A DNA stretch of 64,000 bases, from NCBI RefSeq assembly GCF_020360975.1, contig NW_025408673.1, forward strand, positions 930,001-994,000, read 5' to 3'. Positions 48,646-60,683 of this stretch are shown here, one piece after another. The first letter of the stretch is position 1. Every line of letters begins with the position of its first letter. The notes beneath the pieces are model-generated. The model saw only the letters and a list, made by a program, of their open reading frames with translations. It made no database searches and was not told the origin of the DNA. Made by a program: the position numbers and the translations under genes. This DNA is from Hirsutella rhossiliensis (Eukaryota > Ascomycota > Sordariomycetes > Hypocreales > Ophiocordycipitaceae).

Positions 48646-51600
48646 CTACAGACCCATCCTGTCGATGCCCCCGGTAAGATGTTCAATTTCGTCCGCACGG
48701 CGTACTCCCTCTACACTCAAGTGGTTTTGCCCGCCAATCGGAGCGTCGCACTCGGTGCACCTGGCCAACTCCATGGGCATTCCGCATTCGCCAATGGTAA
48801 AGGGATGGCCATTTACGCAGGTATACCAGTGTCCCGTCCCCCTAAACTCCTGAGCCATGGCTTGATGGACAGCTCGTATTTCATCGGCGGTGACAGGGCG
48901 GTAGACGCCATCGTTGAGCATCGCCTCGGCCGCGTCTACCTCGTCCTTGAGACCGGCGGTCGATTTATACTTCTCCAACAAGGCCCGGGCCTCAGCCACG
49001 TGGTTCAAGGCCTCCTCCCTCAGGCCCTTAGTGGCAGAGTCTGTATCAACCATGTCCTCGATCCCGTTGGCTCGCGGTCGTGAATCGAGAGCGATGCAGA
49101 GCCCACAAAACTGAGCCGCAAAGACATGGCCCTGCACTTCCTCCTTGGGGCGGACGGCTTTTCGGGCAAGCTTTATCAGGTCTTGGCAGTCCATTCGATG
49201 AGCGGATAAGTCCAACTCGATAGCAGCCTGAATCCCCTGTCCCTTTTTACGCAACTCGAGCAGATCGGAGAGAACGATGATGTCGCATTTCAGCAGCAGC
49301 CTGGCAGCGACAAGAGATCCCCCAACCTGGGTGACCGACTCATCGTACAGAAACTTTTTCTGTGTCTTGTGCTGGCGATTGGCATGCCAAAAAAGGTCCG
49401 CCACTCGGTGAAAGGGCTGTTCCTCCTTGCGTACTTGCTTTGCGTACGAGTTGATCTTGAGCCAGAGCTGGATCATTCTGTCGTAACGCCCGTTACCTAC
49501 CAACCTCTTCAGGTAGGAAAGCAGTGGCAGACGTCCGCTGACAAGCTGCGCTCTATGGTCTGCTGGTGGAACTGCCCGGGTAACCGGACTCTTCTCCAGC
49601 CTCTCTTGTTCTACAGAAAGGCTTTCCGCGAGCGACAAACTCATAGAATTCGAATAGACGACGAACTTTTTGGTTGCCTCGTCGAGCATGGCCCGACGAA
49701 CAATTCGGCCATACCTCGAGATGTTTCGGAGCGAACCACGACAGTTTGCACAAACCTTGATGCCCACGTCAGTCATCGAGAAGGGTTCAGAAAGTCCTTT
49801 GATCTCTGTTGGAAGCCCGTCTGCATCCATGCCATAGTGCGCCGGCATGTCCATCTGACCGTCCATCGACGAGACTGTTAAGAAATGCCCACAATCGGGA
49901 AAGATGCAGGGCTCGTCGTCTAGGTCGATTTCTCCGTATTCCTTCATTTCGATGAGATCGACGCAGGTCGACTTCACCTCGGGAGATGCGCATTTCTGGC
50001 AATACATCGCACCTGGACAAGGCTCTCCGCAGAGAGAAGGGCCTATTTCTTATTAGATCAAACACAGTCTGCCCTGGCATGGGATGGCCATGGCCAGTAG
50101 GTTGATAAAGTTACATTGATGGCCGCAATCCATGATCTTCTCGCATCGCCTGGAGCAAGGGACCCAATCGCACGGGGCGGCGCATGGTAGATTGCATTGC
50201 GCGTGAGGGCAGCGTGACTGACACGATTCCTCGGCGCATGGAGCACAAGGCTCGTGGCATGGCTTGCCACACTTTGAGTGGCTGCAACGAACTTCGCACG
50301 GCTTGCTGCATGGCGGGCAGTTGGTCTCGCCATGGCATATTTGGGAGCAGCTGTGGCGGCAGTTGGAGTACTTCCGGCCGCATTCCACCTTGCAGATGCC
50401 ATGGTTCTGCCTGATGATTTTTCCGTTTTCTCGAGTATTGCAGCGGAAACACTGACTTTTGCACTCATGGCCACAGATCCGGTGATTGCCACATGCTGCA
50501 GTGCAGTGAAAGACCGCGGCTTCGACATCCTCGTAGCATGGGACCGTCACTTTGTGCTCGCAGCCTGGAACCGTCCGTGTGACCATCGCCGAGCAGCAAA
50601 TGGAAGAAGGGTCCTGCGCTTCCCAACAAAGCGCCGAGGAAAGCCGATGACCACAGGGAAGGACAAGATCAATGTCGTCTAAACGGACGTGACACTTTTC
50701 CTGACAAATCTCTCCGCAAGGAAGGGGACAAGGATGCTCACAGCCCTTCTTGGGCCTGGGACACTTCTCCAGGCATTTGACCGCGTTGTGCAAGGCGTCG
50801 GAATGGCATCTTCCGAGGCACGAATGGCCGCAGTAGAGTCTCTTGTCGCAGGGTAGAATGCATCCGCTCTCGGGAGAGAATTGAAGAAAATGGTCTGGAT
50901 GAGACACGGCAAGCCGCGCGTCCGGGTGTCGCGGGCACTGCAGCTCCAAGACCCTGCCAAGGCGGGACGACGTCTGGAGCATCTTGATCACATCCGACCA
51001 CATTGGCACGCTTTTGTAGGTGTCGGAGTTGCCGAGGATATACATGCCGTGCTGCGCTCGCGAGAGGAGAACGTTGATCCGGTTGGAGGTGCTTAAGAAG
51101 CCGCATTTTCCCTGAGGATTGCTGCGAACAAGAGATATGACAATAACCTTTGCTTCCTCACCCTGGAAGTTGTCCACGGTGGCGACTCTGACGCTTTTGA
51201 GAAGGGTTGACTTCTTGACCAAGGATCGCAGCGCCATCTGAGCCGAAAGATTCTCAGCCTCAAGGGTATCAAGTTCTTCAGCATCGCGTTCGTTTAGACA
51301 AATCTCAAACATAGATCCCATCCGGTGTCGCAGCCGGTGCAGTTGACCTAAGTACGGTGTGATGACTGCAATGTCCCCCTGGGAGTATTCACCTTGTCGG
51401 ACGAGATGAGAAACTAGGGCTGCCGTCATCTCGACCTCGAACTCGTTGGTGTGTGATGTATTGAGGGGATCTCGGCTTGCGGCTGCACCCTCGAGTTCTT
51501 CGTGGTGCAGCCAGAACAAGCGTTCCCTGAGCCCGATTACTTTCGGATACTTGGCCACCGCCTCAGCGTCCTTCAAGCACGGATATAGAGTCGACCGCAC

Positions 51601-54600
51601 CAGCTTAGAGATATCTGGATGCATTCGTCTCTGGGTCTCCAGCACGCTGAACGAAATCCGTGGATCGCTCGGATGAGTCGGCTGGACCAGCCTCTCAAAC
51701 AGGGACATGTCTAAGGAATATTGTGCGCCCCGAGGATTGGTGCTCTGCAGCTCGTAGTTTTGTATTTGCGGGCGAAGCTGTTTATGGTCTCCAATCAACA
51801 CAACATGCTCTAAGGACGGGAGAAGAGCCGTGAGGACATGGGCCTCGAGCACCTCGCCAGCTTCCTCACACAGCATCACCTTGCACCGCAGTCGCCGGAG
51901 AAGATCTAGCTTCCTTGCGAGGCCGGTCGTCGTGACCCCGACTACGGCTGCTTGCTGGAGACAGCGCAAGTCTGCATCGCTGCGCACGCGGGCTTGCTTC
52001 TCTGCAGCCTCGGTGTATTGTTCATGGATTTTCCCAATCTTGGAGATGACAGGTTCCCTGATGCTCTTCAGCCAGTCGCCGTGAATGGCCCTCCGTTCTG
52101 CGCGGCTCATGCTCATAAGCCGTGCTTCCTTAAGGACTCGGAGCTCCCGAGGCTGGCGGCTGTCACGAGCGCCGCCTGCAAGCCATTGGTCAACAACTCT
52201 CTCTGGGTGATGGATCACAACCTCGAACCCGTCCTCTGCTTTTCCGAATAGTTCAACGTGCTGTGTGGGGTGGTTTTCCGACAGGAAAGCTTTGACTGTA
52301 CGCCAAGAGCCGCTCTGTGAAAGCTGTTTGAGCAGACCCTTCGTTTGCTGGACAATGTCTTTGATGGACAACGCCATGTGGTACAACCCACTCTTCTCCG
52401 ACTTGGTCCTGTCCATCTTTCCTGCGACTGCCCTAAGATTGAGATCCTCTAGCCTCTCGGACTTAGAGCGGGAGCCAATCCGAATCACTTTGTCGACCCC
52501 GTCGTCGAGCAGGTGCTCCAAAAGTTGATCTAGTGCGTGGTTGGTGTAGCAAACACAGAGAATGGGTCCGATCTGCGTCTGCTTCTTGTTCGCTAGCAAT
52601 ACCTTAATAATCTTCTCCCCGGTATAGCTCTTGCCGGTGCCCGGTGGGCCTTGAATGAGCGACAGTTCTCTCTGCAGGGTGTTGAGAAGCGCAATAGACT
52701 GCGTCAAGTCGAGTGTCGATCGAGATGCAACCTCTTCGGGGTCGGTTGGGGTAAAAGCAGACACAGCGAATGCTGCATTATCATGACTCAGGCACGCCAG
52801 GTCAAACGAGAAGCCTGGCTTTCTTGCATACATCGGAGGCTGTATATCAATCTCAGGAGACTCATCGTGCGACGGCGCAAGGATGCCGCTAAAAGGCAGA
52901 TCGGGTTTCCGATACATTTGCTGAAGACCTTCAAGCGTGTGCTTGAAGGACGCAAGGATAACTCCTGGGAATTCTACAAGACAGCGAACGATCGGCTCTC
53001 TCGCTCCCTGGCCGCGGTACCATCGCATGGCCCTGCTGACCTCTAGATGACCGGCATCAATCAACTGTAGCTTCACGTGGAGGTATTCGGGGTCGTCTGA
53101 GAGGGTATGGGCTTTGTGGCTCGCCACAGATGCCGACAGGTCATCTTCAAAGTCCTTTGCTTTGTTCTGACGAGCCTTTTCATCATCCGTGGTCCTCATC
53201 GTCGAGCTTGAAACGACGCAGAAGAGGACCGAGCCAAATGCGTTAATGGCACACACCAATGCTCCAGGCTGTAGACGCTTGCTCTGCGTCCACCAGTCCT
53301 TGCGCCCCTTGAGATCAAGCCTCTGGACTGGAGCAGGCTGGCTGCAGCGCACAATGAGCTCCAGGCCACAAAACCGGTCAAATGTGGCGTCGATTGGCAC
53401 GGCATTGCCGTATGTGTATGTGCGTACACCATCTCGGGGGTTGTCGGCGCGTCTGCTGTTGGGTGTGCGAAGGTACTCAAAGGCTTGACGAACGGCGTCT
53501 CGAAGCTGGCCAACCGTGTCCTCTCGCACGAGGCGAAACTCGCGGTCAAGGCGGCCGCGGATGCCCTTGATGTGCCATTGCGAGCAATCGGTAGTCGGTA
53601 GATATTCTCCCCGCAGCGCCATGATTTCGTCGAACGTGGGGAGGATCTTGATCTCGTGTATCTCGGCATGGTCGTTATCGTGGCGCGCCCCTTGCGCGGA
53701 CAAGCGACCAGGGAGGTCTCTGCTGAGCACAAACTGTTCCCGGTGGGCTCCGACCTGGGTGATAGCCTGCCACTCAGTGATTCCGGCGCCAACTTCGAGT
53801 CGTCGTCGCATGTAGTCGAGATATTTCGAGGCCTGGAGTCGAGAGAATTCGTCTTCCGGCTGCGTTGTCTCGCCATCGAGGCACTTTGAGAAGAGCGAGG
53901 CTAAGGTGGAAAAGGCTTCGTTGACAATGTTGGTGGTGTTGCAGTCCAAGATTTTAGACAAGACGGCGAGAGAAAGCTCGAGTGCTGCCATGCGGGAAGC
54001 CTCTGGTGAGCTGGCGGGCCAGGACTGGACCAGCTGAGCAATGTACCCGAAAAGCCTGGCCATACGGGCGCCGCCGACTCCAAGAAGGTAGTTGAAGAGG
54101 GCCGCCACCTCGTGCTCCAAGACGGCGGAGTCGACGACCCTATGGTGAGTGATGAGCTCAAATAATGGCTTGATCTCGGTAGTCCAGAAGCTTGTTCCCG
54201 ATGCCGCGGTAGAAGCCACTGCGAGGTGACGATCCGACACGTCCTTGATGAAGGAAAGACCAGCCTCGTCGGCAAGAAGTTTAATCACCTCCTGGGCCAC
54301 GCCGACGTCGCCGCCCATCAGGTCTCGACCCAGCTGGAAAAACTGGCTTACGACGGAAGGAGAGGGTCGGCAAGCCTGCGTGCCCTGGTCGAGGATTCGC
54401 TTCCACTGTTGAAACTTGCCATATTGCGCTGGCGGGGGTTTCTTGGCCACAGATGGCCCAGTGGACGGAGAGTGTCTGGAACGCTCGGAGCGGTGTTCCT
54501 GATTTTGCGGTATATCGTGAGAGTACCTGCATCTGGCACCGAACCGGCAGCTCCCTTGTCTTTGAAAGGTGAAGCAAGGTTTCTCGGGCTGGTCTGGGCC

Positions 54601-54717
54601 GGCTGGCCCACGTCTTGGAGTTCTTGAAGAAGCAGTGGTTTGTTAGCATAAATATCCTAGAGTAGAGTGAGTGAGCTGTGATGGATGGGAGACTTGGGCG
54701 TACCTGTTGCTTGCCAT
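48646..54717 (-). CDS. NFX1-type zinc-finger helicase (ZNFX1/Hrr1-like) with CCCH finger
   Basis: Three exons on the minus strand: 54,717-54,704, 54,622-50,115 and 50,042-48,646; introns are 81 and 72 nt. Frame: 1,973 codons. A CCCH finger (C-X8-C-X5-C-X3-H) lies at about residues 20-40. The SF1 helicase core follows: Walker A GPPGTGKS near residue 663, CEEAGE (DEAD-like) near 925, GDHKQLRPQ, RRMHPDISK, NFQGEE near 1,158 and LLSRAQHG. A Cys-rich NFX1-type repeat array spans about 1,235-1,515, and an RZ-type finger (GHWYTCVNGHPF, CTECDAPIGG) lies near 1,895-1,935. Known: ZNFX1 relatives act in RNA surveillance and small-RNA inheritance; S. pombe Hrr1 is part of the RNA-directed RNA polymerase complex. 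I chose the start in the tiny 14-nt exon because it leads in frame into the CCCH finger, and a gctaac branch site precedes the acceptor. Confidence 0.93.
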
Positions 54718-54767
54718 TTCAAGGCTTCATGCTCGTCAAGGTTGAAGAAGGGGTTGAAGAAGGGGTT

Positions 54768-54897
54768 GGAAAAGTGGGAGTAGAAGTGGAAGGGAAGAGA
54801 GGGTGAGGGGGTGGGAAGAGAGCTGAGGAGGAAAGAAGGAGAGCTGGGGAGGAAAGAGAGTTGGGGAGGACAGAAAGAGGGGGGGGAAGGGACTCGC
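54768..54897 (-). promoter_or_regulatory. Polypyrimidine promoter tract of the NFX1-type gene
   Basis: About 130 bp of almost uninterrupted purines on the plus strand (ga-rich, gggaag units), hence pyrimidines on the coding minus strand. It ends about 50 bp upstream of the start codon. CT-rich tracts near transcription starts are common in filamentous fungi; this one is unusually long. Confidence 0.55.
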
Positions 54898-55841
54898 CAG
54901 CTGCGGCAGCTCTGGTTGCTATGCCAGGGGCGTACACGGTGAATGCTGCCCCCCCCCCTCCCCCAGGGCCAGGCTGTACTCTTTTCTAGGGCTGTCTTTT
55001 CTAGGGCTGTCACCCTCAGCAGCAGTAAATATGGCACTCACTTGGACTGCCTCACCACCAGTAGGAGGGGACAGGCTGCTTGAGACCAGCAGTAATTCGC
55101 GTCTACACTGCATTTGGGGTTTCAAACAAGTCACACTGCAAGGCTCTCTCTACTGACATCCCCAAGAGCCCTGCTGAATTGCGTACAGCCACAGCGTTTC
55201 CGGCTTCGGGCTGTTGGCCACTATAGCTTGCCCAGACGAGTGGGAGGCCTGAAGAGCGAAGTTGCCGGCGGGCCTCCGGCATAGATAGTTACACGTATCT
55301 GCCAACCGGGTGCCTCGGTGCGACCGCGCTCCTGCGTCCCAGGGAGCAAGCTGGAGTGTTTGCCGTGCCCCAGGTGCCAAAGCAAGATCTGCTAAAAGTC
55401 TAGGCTTGAGTGGAAACGGCCTGGAGCTCCGAAGCCCCTGCCTGAGACGGTTGTGCATCACAGCAGCAGCCACAGCTTCCCTTTGAGGCCAGCTGCAGAA
55501 TCAACTTAGCATAAGTGCTTCAAGATTTGTGCAGGGTCTGGGTTGCAGTAACTTTGGAGAGCAGCAGAGAGGAAAGCGCAAACAGGGTTGAGCTCGACGT
55601 GGAACCAACAGTCCAGCCACGACGTCCTCCTTGTTACGCTCACCGAGCGCAGCCCCCCTTGTGTAACAACCAGACGCAAACCAGGAGGCCTTCCGCTCGT
55701 CACCGTGCATTGCCTCTTCAATCGAGGCTGCCCAGACCCAGCTCATGTGTGCAAGAAAAGTGTAGATTCGCCGCAGATATACTTCAATTTTTGGAGCAAC
55801 GGCTTGTTTGATGTGGAGGCACTTTGGAACAAATCGTACGA
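54898..55841. other. Intergenic region between the 2OG-like and NFX1-type genes
   Basis: About 0.95 kb. Short ORFs on both strands (for example 55,501-55,893 minus) overlap and show no domain. A run of C at about 54,953-54,965 is present. The rest probably includes the 5' leader of the NFX1-type gene and the 3' end of the 2OG-like gene. Confidence 0.45.
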
Positions 55842-58023
55842 TCAAGTAGACGGAGAACAGGCACGGCAAGAGCTGAGCATCCCGCGAGCCCAATCAAGGA
55901 CGCAACGAGACGTGCAGACGGCGCCGGAGGTCGAGGCGTCGCGCGGCATGGGCGCCAGGTTCGAAATTGCCCTGACTTGGTCTGCGAAATGCGGATACGA
56001 CGAAACGGCAGAGGAGATTCTACTGCGGTTAGCTTGACGCACAGCTTTGAGTTGGTAAACTGATCCGCATACCCCTTCTGGAAGGCGTTGAACAGTGCAT
56101 CGGGGTCACCATGACCAATCGCCAGCCGCTGCCGCATCCAAGCGAAAAAGTCGAGCGTCAAAAGGCCCTGGTGGTGTAAAGCAGCCTGTTCGAAGAGGGC
56201 ATGTCGTCCGCGCTGGACCGCAACCTTGAGGACGTCGCGTCTGCCCTGGGCATCCACCGACGGTTGCTGCGCGCCGTGGCCGTAGCTCGTGTCGTGCTGG
56301 GGAGCCCACGCTTTCTCGCAGAGGGTTACCAGAGCGATGATGGAAGGCTCCGGCGCCTCGGGCCGCAAACATGCTCTGGCCAGATAGCGGATCTGTAGCG
56401 CAAGGCTGCTGCGCGACGAGGAATGGCATTGAGAAGGATCGCCGGAATTGAAGAAAGAGACGATCCAGTCGCAAGGGACCATCGCGACGGCCTAGGTTGT
56501 GGTCGCTTCAGCAATCAAGCGACTGAACACGAGGAGGACTCGGGTCATACCGTGGCGCGATACCAATGCGTCGCTGTCGGCCCCTGTGGCAATTAATATG
56601 TCAGCCCAGAATCTGGGCTCGGACTCAAACTAATGGAGCAATAGCGAGTTGCCCATATACCCTTTGTACTCCTTGGAGGATGTCATCTTGATCAAGCTGC
56701 AAACCCTGCATCACCATACGGCCGTCCAAGTCAACAAGAGTCTTGACTCCGTAGCGTGTCTTGAAGACCTCCTCAAGGTTATGGTAGCCTGGTTCATCTA
56801 CTTCTTCCTCTTCGTCGTCCTCGTCGCAATCATAATACCGGGAGTAGTCCCTCCTTTCCCAGTGGTCGTACTCGCAGCTTCCGGATTCCTCTTTTTCCAG
56901 CAGCGCGAGAAAGATGTGAAGGGGAAACTCGGCGGACGCCTCCTTGAGAGCCTGAACCCGAGCCAGATCTCGTGCCCTCAAGGCCCTGAGAGAGACGTTG
57001 GCTTCGGTGTATTCGTGGTCCAGCACGTGGTAGACAAAGTGCCTCTGACGCGACGCTTTGTCCTCGGCAAACCACCGTCTTAGAGCATGGCGGAGCGCGC
57101 GCGTCTCGGACCGTTGTAGACCTGCCGACGGGCATGCCGCGTCTAAATCGAGGGCGAGGTTGTAGGTTAGCACCCAGCGGACACCTGAGGTAACAGGAAG
57201 GACCTCGTGCGACACGTCCGAGTACCAGCTGGCGAAAGACTGCGCGGCCTCGGACGTCCTCAGGACCCTTTTCCGGCCATAATGCTTGACTACCACCTCT
57301 CCGCCCAGGTGTGCCGATGGCAGGCAAATGACCAGGGTGCCGAACATGCCCGGAATCTTCTCGGTGCTATGCGGCCATGGTCAGGCGACAGGGCAGAGAA
57401 TCAGGCCCCTTGGATGGCGGGGACACAAACTCAGTATGTGCTTTGAACATGGCACCTCTCTCGTAGATGAGCATCTTATATAACTTGGCCGTGATGGTCG
57501 AGTTGATCCCCAGGTCCCGGGCCACGCGGGTACACAAAGCCCCAAGAAAGCCTGGCCACGCCGAGCTCCGCAAGGCAAACTGCTCTGCGTCCAGCTTCCA
57601 CGTATTCCGAACGGCAGTGTCGACAATGGTGGTGCTCCCTTTGCCATAGGGCGCCTGGCGGGCCTTTGCGATGAGCTGGGACGTCTGAGACTCCCCGAGC
57701 GGCATGGCGATGTCGCCGATGCCATCGACGAAGATGCCCGCAGGCGGCGGCCGGGGCAGCACGCCAAACAACGCAAAGGACCCCGACGTCTGGATGCCTG
57801 ATAGAGCGCCCAGGAGGTCTTGTTTGAGCCCGAGGCGGTCGGCTGCAGCACCTTCGCTCTCGGCATTGCGCGTCTCAACGACACAGCTGACAGAGTTGTC
57901 CGAGGGAGCCGGCGCCGCGTGCCCGCCTTCTGCTGTAGGTTCTTGGCTGGGCGTCATGGTGATTGGCGGCTTGACAATAGAACGGACAGTGGCAGAAAGA
58001 GGCAACCAACGACGTGGCTGCAA
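55842..58023 (-). CDS. 2OG-Fe(II) oxygenase-like protein, probably disrupted
   Basis: Exon model on the minus strand: 58,023-57,431, 57,366-56,645, 56,583-56,551, 56,491-56,073 and 56,022-55,842. Four introns would be 64, 61, 59 and 50 nt. The first junction restores FKAHTD and TEKIPGMFGTLVICLP, giving the HxD of the double-stranded beta-helix; SHEVLPVTSGVRW supplies the distal His and the Arg that holds 2-oxoglutarate. A strongly acidic stretch (DEDDEEEEVDE) follows. The later exons give EYKGYMGNS, PTATHWYRAT, AVAMVPCDWIVSFF and a helical C-terminus ending near CSPST, all usual in this fungal family. Two oddities: one extra base near 56,672 breaks the frame, and the intron beginning at 56,644 has CT instead of GT. 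The start may also be the Met at 57,957. Substrate unknown. Confidence 0.8.
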
Positions 58024-58115
58024 CGCGCCATCAGGCGACGCGTCCGACGACGCCCGAGGGGATGGATCCGTTATATGAAGGTTAATTACACTTTATATTT
58101 TGATTTAGCTAATTC
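58024..58115. promoter_or_regulatory. Very short upstream region of the 2OG-like gene
   Basis: Only 92 bp separate the first possible start codon from the copia LTR at 58,116. The normal promoter must either lie within the transposon or have been cut off by it. No TATA-like or CT-rich element is obvious. Confidence 0.4.
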
Positions 58116-58599
58116 TCTCGCGAAGAGAGATGCGAGAAGTGCATATAAAATGCACGAAGGTAAAATTAGAAGTAAGGGGTCGGATAGGCAGGGCAAAGAT
58201 ATTTAATTCTTACGGGGGCAGTAGTTGCGGCAGGGGAGTAATTATTATATTGCCTTAATTATCCTTCTTTCCTCTATATAACGCCCCTCTTTATATCTAT
58301 CTAGTATCTCGATTAATAAAGAAGATCTTACTTAAAGAAGCTATTAATATCCTCTTAACTACCTAGCTTTTTACTAGGTTTTCCCCTCTATTCTAGCCGT
58401 TACCGGTATATCCGTCTTATCTCTCGCTAGCTTTATAGGAAGCTATCGCTACTTCTACTTCCCCTCTTACCCTTACCCTCCTCTTTATACCTCTTTTTAG
58501 CTCCTTTTTCCTTTTTCTATACCGGTCTTTTAGCTTCTTAGGTCCCTCTTACTAAGGGATATCTTTAAGAACTACGAAATTAAGCTATACTTTACGATA
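58116..58599 (-). repeat. 3' LTR of the right copia copy
   Basis: A 484-bp LTR from tctcgcgaag to ctttacgata, followed by the same polypurine context (acccccttag) as the full-length element. The first ~120 bp keep CpA/TpG (for example gtgcatataaaatgcacg), the rest is RIPed. Confidence 0.88.
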
Positions 58600-60207
58600 T
58601 ACCCCCTTAGCTATAGCTTGCCCCTTAAAAGTATAGCTAATATAGCTTTAAGCTAGTAAGCGTATAGAGGAGGTTCTTAGCTTTATATTTATCCCTTTAC
58701 TCGAGGAAAGTAAGGGCCCTTTTAGGCCCCTAGGCTCTTTTAGACCTACTTAAGGAATAGGGGCCTAAAGAGGAGAAAGTCCTATAAGATAAGGGGCCTT
58801 TATAGAAGGAAAACCTAATTAAAATAGGGGGCCCTTTAAAGGGAAAAACCTCTTTCTTTTCTTTAGCTATAGACGTTGCCTTCTTATATAGACTATTAGC
58901 TCTTCTAATAGACTCTTAAGGCAGGCCTTTAAAGATAGCTTCTTTTAGATATCTTCTAGCTATATTTACTATAAAAAGGATAGCTAGCTTTTACTTTAGT
59001 AAGGGCTTTATAAGACCGTTTACTTTTATTAATACTATTAGAACTTAATAGATAGAAATAAGTCCCCTTTAAAGCTTTTAGTATAGCTAATACGAATAGA
59101 TATTAATATACTATAGCTAGGTTAATAGCTTTATATTTTCTATAAGAATTAGTATAGTTTATATATTATTATATTTTATTAATAATAGGGTCGGAATTTA
59201 TAGTTATAAAGATATAAGTAGCTAGCTAAGGAAAATCGCTTCTTTTAATACTTTTAAAAGAGCTAGTAGCTTTACCTTTATACTTAAAGTTATAATAGTA
59301 ACTTACTTTAAAGCTCTCTAAGTAATAGTTCCTTTAAAAAGGGATATAATATACCCTTATAAGCTCCTTCTATCTAAGGAATTATCTATAAAGGTTAAAT
59401 CGCTTAAATAAAAGAAGATTTTAGTAGCTAGTTTCCTTCCTTACCCTCCTAAGTATAAACTATATAATCTTATTAAATAAAGATAAAAGATAGCTCTATT
59501 TATAACTTCTTAGTACCTAGGGCTAGAATTTTAGTTATACCTAGCTAGCTAAGAGACTATAAAAGAGATATCTAGTTTAATAAAGTAGCTAAAAAAAGTA
59601 AGGAGCCTACCTTCTATTAATATAGGTATTTCTCTTACTCCCTAGCTTAAAAAGATAGATTAAGTAAAAGATCTTTATTTAATATAAGCGAAAAGGGAAG
59701 TTTCTTATTAAGGGAATTAAGAAAGAATCTATAGGCGACCTTATTAATATAGGTATCCTAGGTAAGCTAGATGGTCCGTTAGAACTTATTTTATAAGATT
59801 TAAATCTCTAGGAACTACTTTAGCTCCCTTAGCTAGGTTATCTTATACCTTTATTATAGGCCTTTTATAGCCTCCTTAATAGTTACTTCTTCCTCTTTTA
59901 GGTAGGCCTAGATAATATTATCGACGTAGAAAATAATAGTAATTATACCCTTTTATATTATATATAGTTCTTAAGGGACTTTCTTAAAGCTTAAGGCTTT
60001 AAGGGAACCTTTTAAATACTATTACTAAAGAAAGGGTAATCTCTATACTTAATATAGAGCTTTCCTTAGCTATAAAAGCTTTTCTAGTTATTAGAAACTA
60101 AGGGAAAGATATATATAAATAACTTCTTTTTCTTTCTTAAGGGGGTAGTTAATAAAAGCGTTTATAGTATTTATTTAATTAAGTTTAAGGTTAAGTTCTA
60201 CTACTAT

Positions 60208-60683
60208 TCTCGCGAAGAGAGATGCGAGAAGTGCATGAAAATGCACGAAGGTGAAATTGGAAGTAAGGGGTCAGACAGGCAGGGCAGAAGGATTTGATTC
60301 TTGCGGGGGCAGCAATAAAGGTAGGGGAGTGATTGTTGTATTGCCTTAATTGTCCTTCTTTCCTCTATCCAACGCCCCTCTTTATACCCGTCTAGCATCT
60401 CAATTGACAAAGAAGATCCTGCTTAAAGAAGCCACTAATGTCCTTTCAACTACCGAGCTTTTTGCCGGTTTTTTTTCTCCTTTCCAGCCGTTGCCGGCAC
60501 ATCCGTCTTATCTCTCGCCACCTCCATAGGAAGCCATCGCCACTTCTGCTTCCCCTCATGCCCCCACCCTCCTTTCTGCACCTCCTTTCAGCTCCTTCCT
60601 CAAAACCTGTTTTTCAGCTTCCTAGGTCCCTCGTGCCAAGGGATATCTCCGAGAACTGCGAAATCAGGCCACGCTTCGCGACA
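60208..60683 (-). repeat. Non-RIPed copia solo LTR
   Basis: A complete 476-bp family A LTR (tctcgcgaag to cttcgcgaca) flanked by the 5-bp target duplication actat at 60,203-60,207 and 60,684-60,688. The host sequence closes perfectly when the LTR and one actat are removed. CpA and TpG are at normal levels throughout, in sharp contrast to the RIPed sequence on both sides. A solo LTR arises by recombination between the two LTRs of a full element (known mechanism). Short ORFs within it are not genes. Confidence 0.95.

Noticed and set aside
55784..56482. A separate 232-codon minus-strand gene
   Set aside because: Its first part is the C-terminal helical region of the 2OG-like gene; the last part is an unspliced reading past a good 50-nt intron (56,023-56,072).
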